Source of the DNA: Legionellaceae bacterium
GTDB taxonomy: Bacteria; Pseudomonadota; Gammaproteobacteria; Legionellales; Legionellaceae
Direction of reading: 5' to 3'
DNA: 5,161 bases
NCBI GenBank assembly: GCA_947473535.1
Contig: CANJFK010000120.1
Location: 1-5,161 of the forward strand
Shown: piece after piece, positions 4,680 through 5,161 of the stretch
Numbering within the stretch: the first letter of the stretch is position 1
Layout of the letters: each line of letters starts with the position of its first letter
Notes under the pieces: model-generated
The model's input: only the letters and a program-made list of their open reading frames with translations
Told to the model about the DNA's origin: nothing
The model's database searches: none
Translations under genes and position numbers: made by a program

Positions 4680-5161
4680 ATGTTTGCAGCAACAGCAGGA
4701 GTCACAGCCGCCGCCGCGACATCCGAGGTTTGGGTGCCTGTTCTTATATCAGGTGTCGTCGGTGTCGCAAGCAGTATTGGCGCATTTTTTATTGGACGCG
4801 CAGTTAATCAACCCAATAATACCCAAGAAAATTTGAATGAACTACGCACCAAACAAGTCAAACGCGACATCAAAACGCGCCAAGAGGCCAATCATCTCGC
4901 CAAAGACACTAAAAGGGATGTCGAAGCGGTAATTGATCAATCGAAGAAACAGCAACGCCAAGTAGAATTACATAATAATAATCTTGGCCAAAAAGTCACA
5001 GATGTTGAGGATACAACTAAAAAACTCGATAAAGCCGCCACAGCCCTACGACAAACAACGGTAACCAGTAATGACAACATGACTAAAATCACACAGGAAT
5101 TAGAACAATTACGAGCAGAACTTAGCACTGTCAATCAGCAATTGCGTCACACTCAAGAACA
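4680..5161 (+). CDS. Membrane-anchored coiled-coil protein, N-terminal part (3' end outside window)
   Basis: The ATG at 4680 has a strong ribosome site, GAGGAG at 4666-4671, with 8-nt spacing. The frame stays open to the window edge, giving 160 residues. Residues 1-16 are short and Ala/Thr-rich. Residues 17-39 form one hydrophobic, Gly-containing membrane segment (Gly25, Gly28, Gly34, Gly39), followed by Arg40. From about 48 onward the chain is highly polar, rich in Gln, Lys, Glu, Asn and Thr, with heptad-like spacing of Leu/Val/Ile, a long predicted coiled coil still continuing at the edge. The lack of a cleavable signal suggests a signal anchor; orientation cannot be settled by eye. The 32-bp gap from the preceding gene indicates one operon. 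The layout resembles structural, tethering or effector coiled-coil proteins, but nothing identifies a family. Homology searches with coiled coils give spurious hits, so low-complexity masking matters. Confidence 0.85.
   Translation, partial: MFAATAGVTAAAATSEVWVPVLISGVVGVASSIGAFFIGRAVNQPNNTQENLNELRTKQVKRDIKTRQEANHLAKDTKRDVEAVIDQSKKQQRQVELHNNNLGQKVTDVEDTTKKLDKAATALRQTTVTSNDNMTKITQELEQLRAELSTVNQQLRHTQE

Overview
The window looks like chromosomal DNA from a moderately AT-rich gammaproteobacterium. The Maf, ArsC/YfgD, YchJ and LdcA proteins all read like gammaproteobacterial versions. An intracellular or host-associated member of Legionellales (Legionella/Coxiella relatives) would fit the base composition and the unrecognised membrane/coiled-coil proteins on the right, but no gene here proves that placement. 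I see no RNA genes, insertion sequences, CRISPR arrays or clear intrinsic terminators.

Left part (1-705, + strand): the C-terminal half of a Maf-type nucleotide pyrophosphatase, then 20 bp later an ArsC-family (YfgD-like) thiol reductase, probably one operon. arsC converges on the minus-strand cluster and overlaps it tail to tail by 20 bp.

Middle part (686-3388, - strand): a tightly packed run that reads, in transcription order, a 30-aa small ORF, ldcA (LD-carboxypeptidase, murein recycling), a 47-aa small ORF, ychJ (two SEC-C zinc motifs) and a 358-aa fusion of an NAD(P)HX epimerase domain (NnrE/YjeF_N) to a MazG-like NTP pyrophosphohydrolase domain. The 30-aa ORF and ldcA overlap as ATGA, the 47-aa ORF overlaps the start of ychJ, and the other gaps are about 20 bp, so transcription as one operon with translational coupling is likely. 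Maf, NnrE and MazG are all metabolite or nucleotide 'house-cleaning' families, which gives the left half a theme. The NnrE-MazG fusion replaces the usual NnrE-NnrD (epimerase-dehydratase) pairing and is the most distinctive single gene.

Right part (about 3389-5161, + strand): an AT-rich divergent control region with a plausible sigma70-type promoter, short repeats and palindromes, followed by three genes in one direction, each with a strong Shine-Dalgarno sequence: a 25-aa mini-ORF or leader peptide, a 290-aa unrecognised protein with a C-terminal hydrophobic hairpin, and a protein with one N-terminal membrane segment and a long predicted coiled coil that runs off the window. These have no function I can recognise. 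They could be a membrane complex or secreted effectors, which is inference only.
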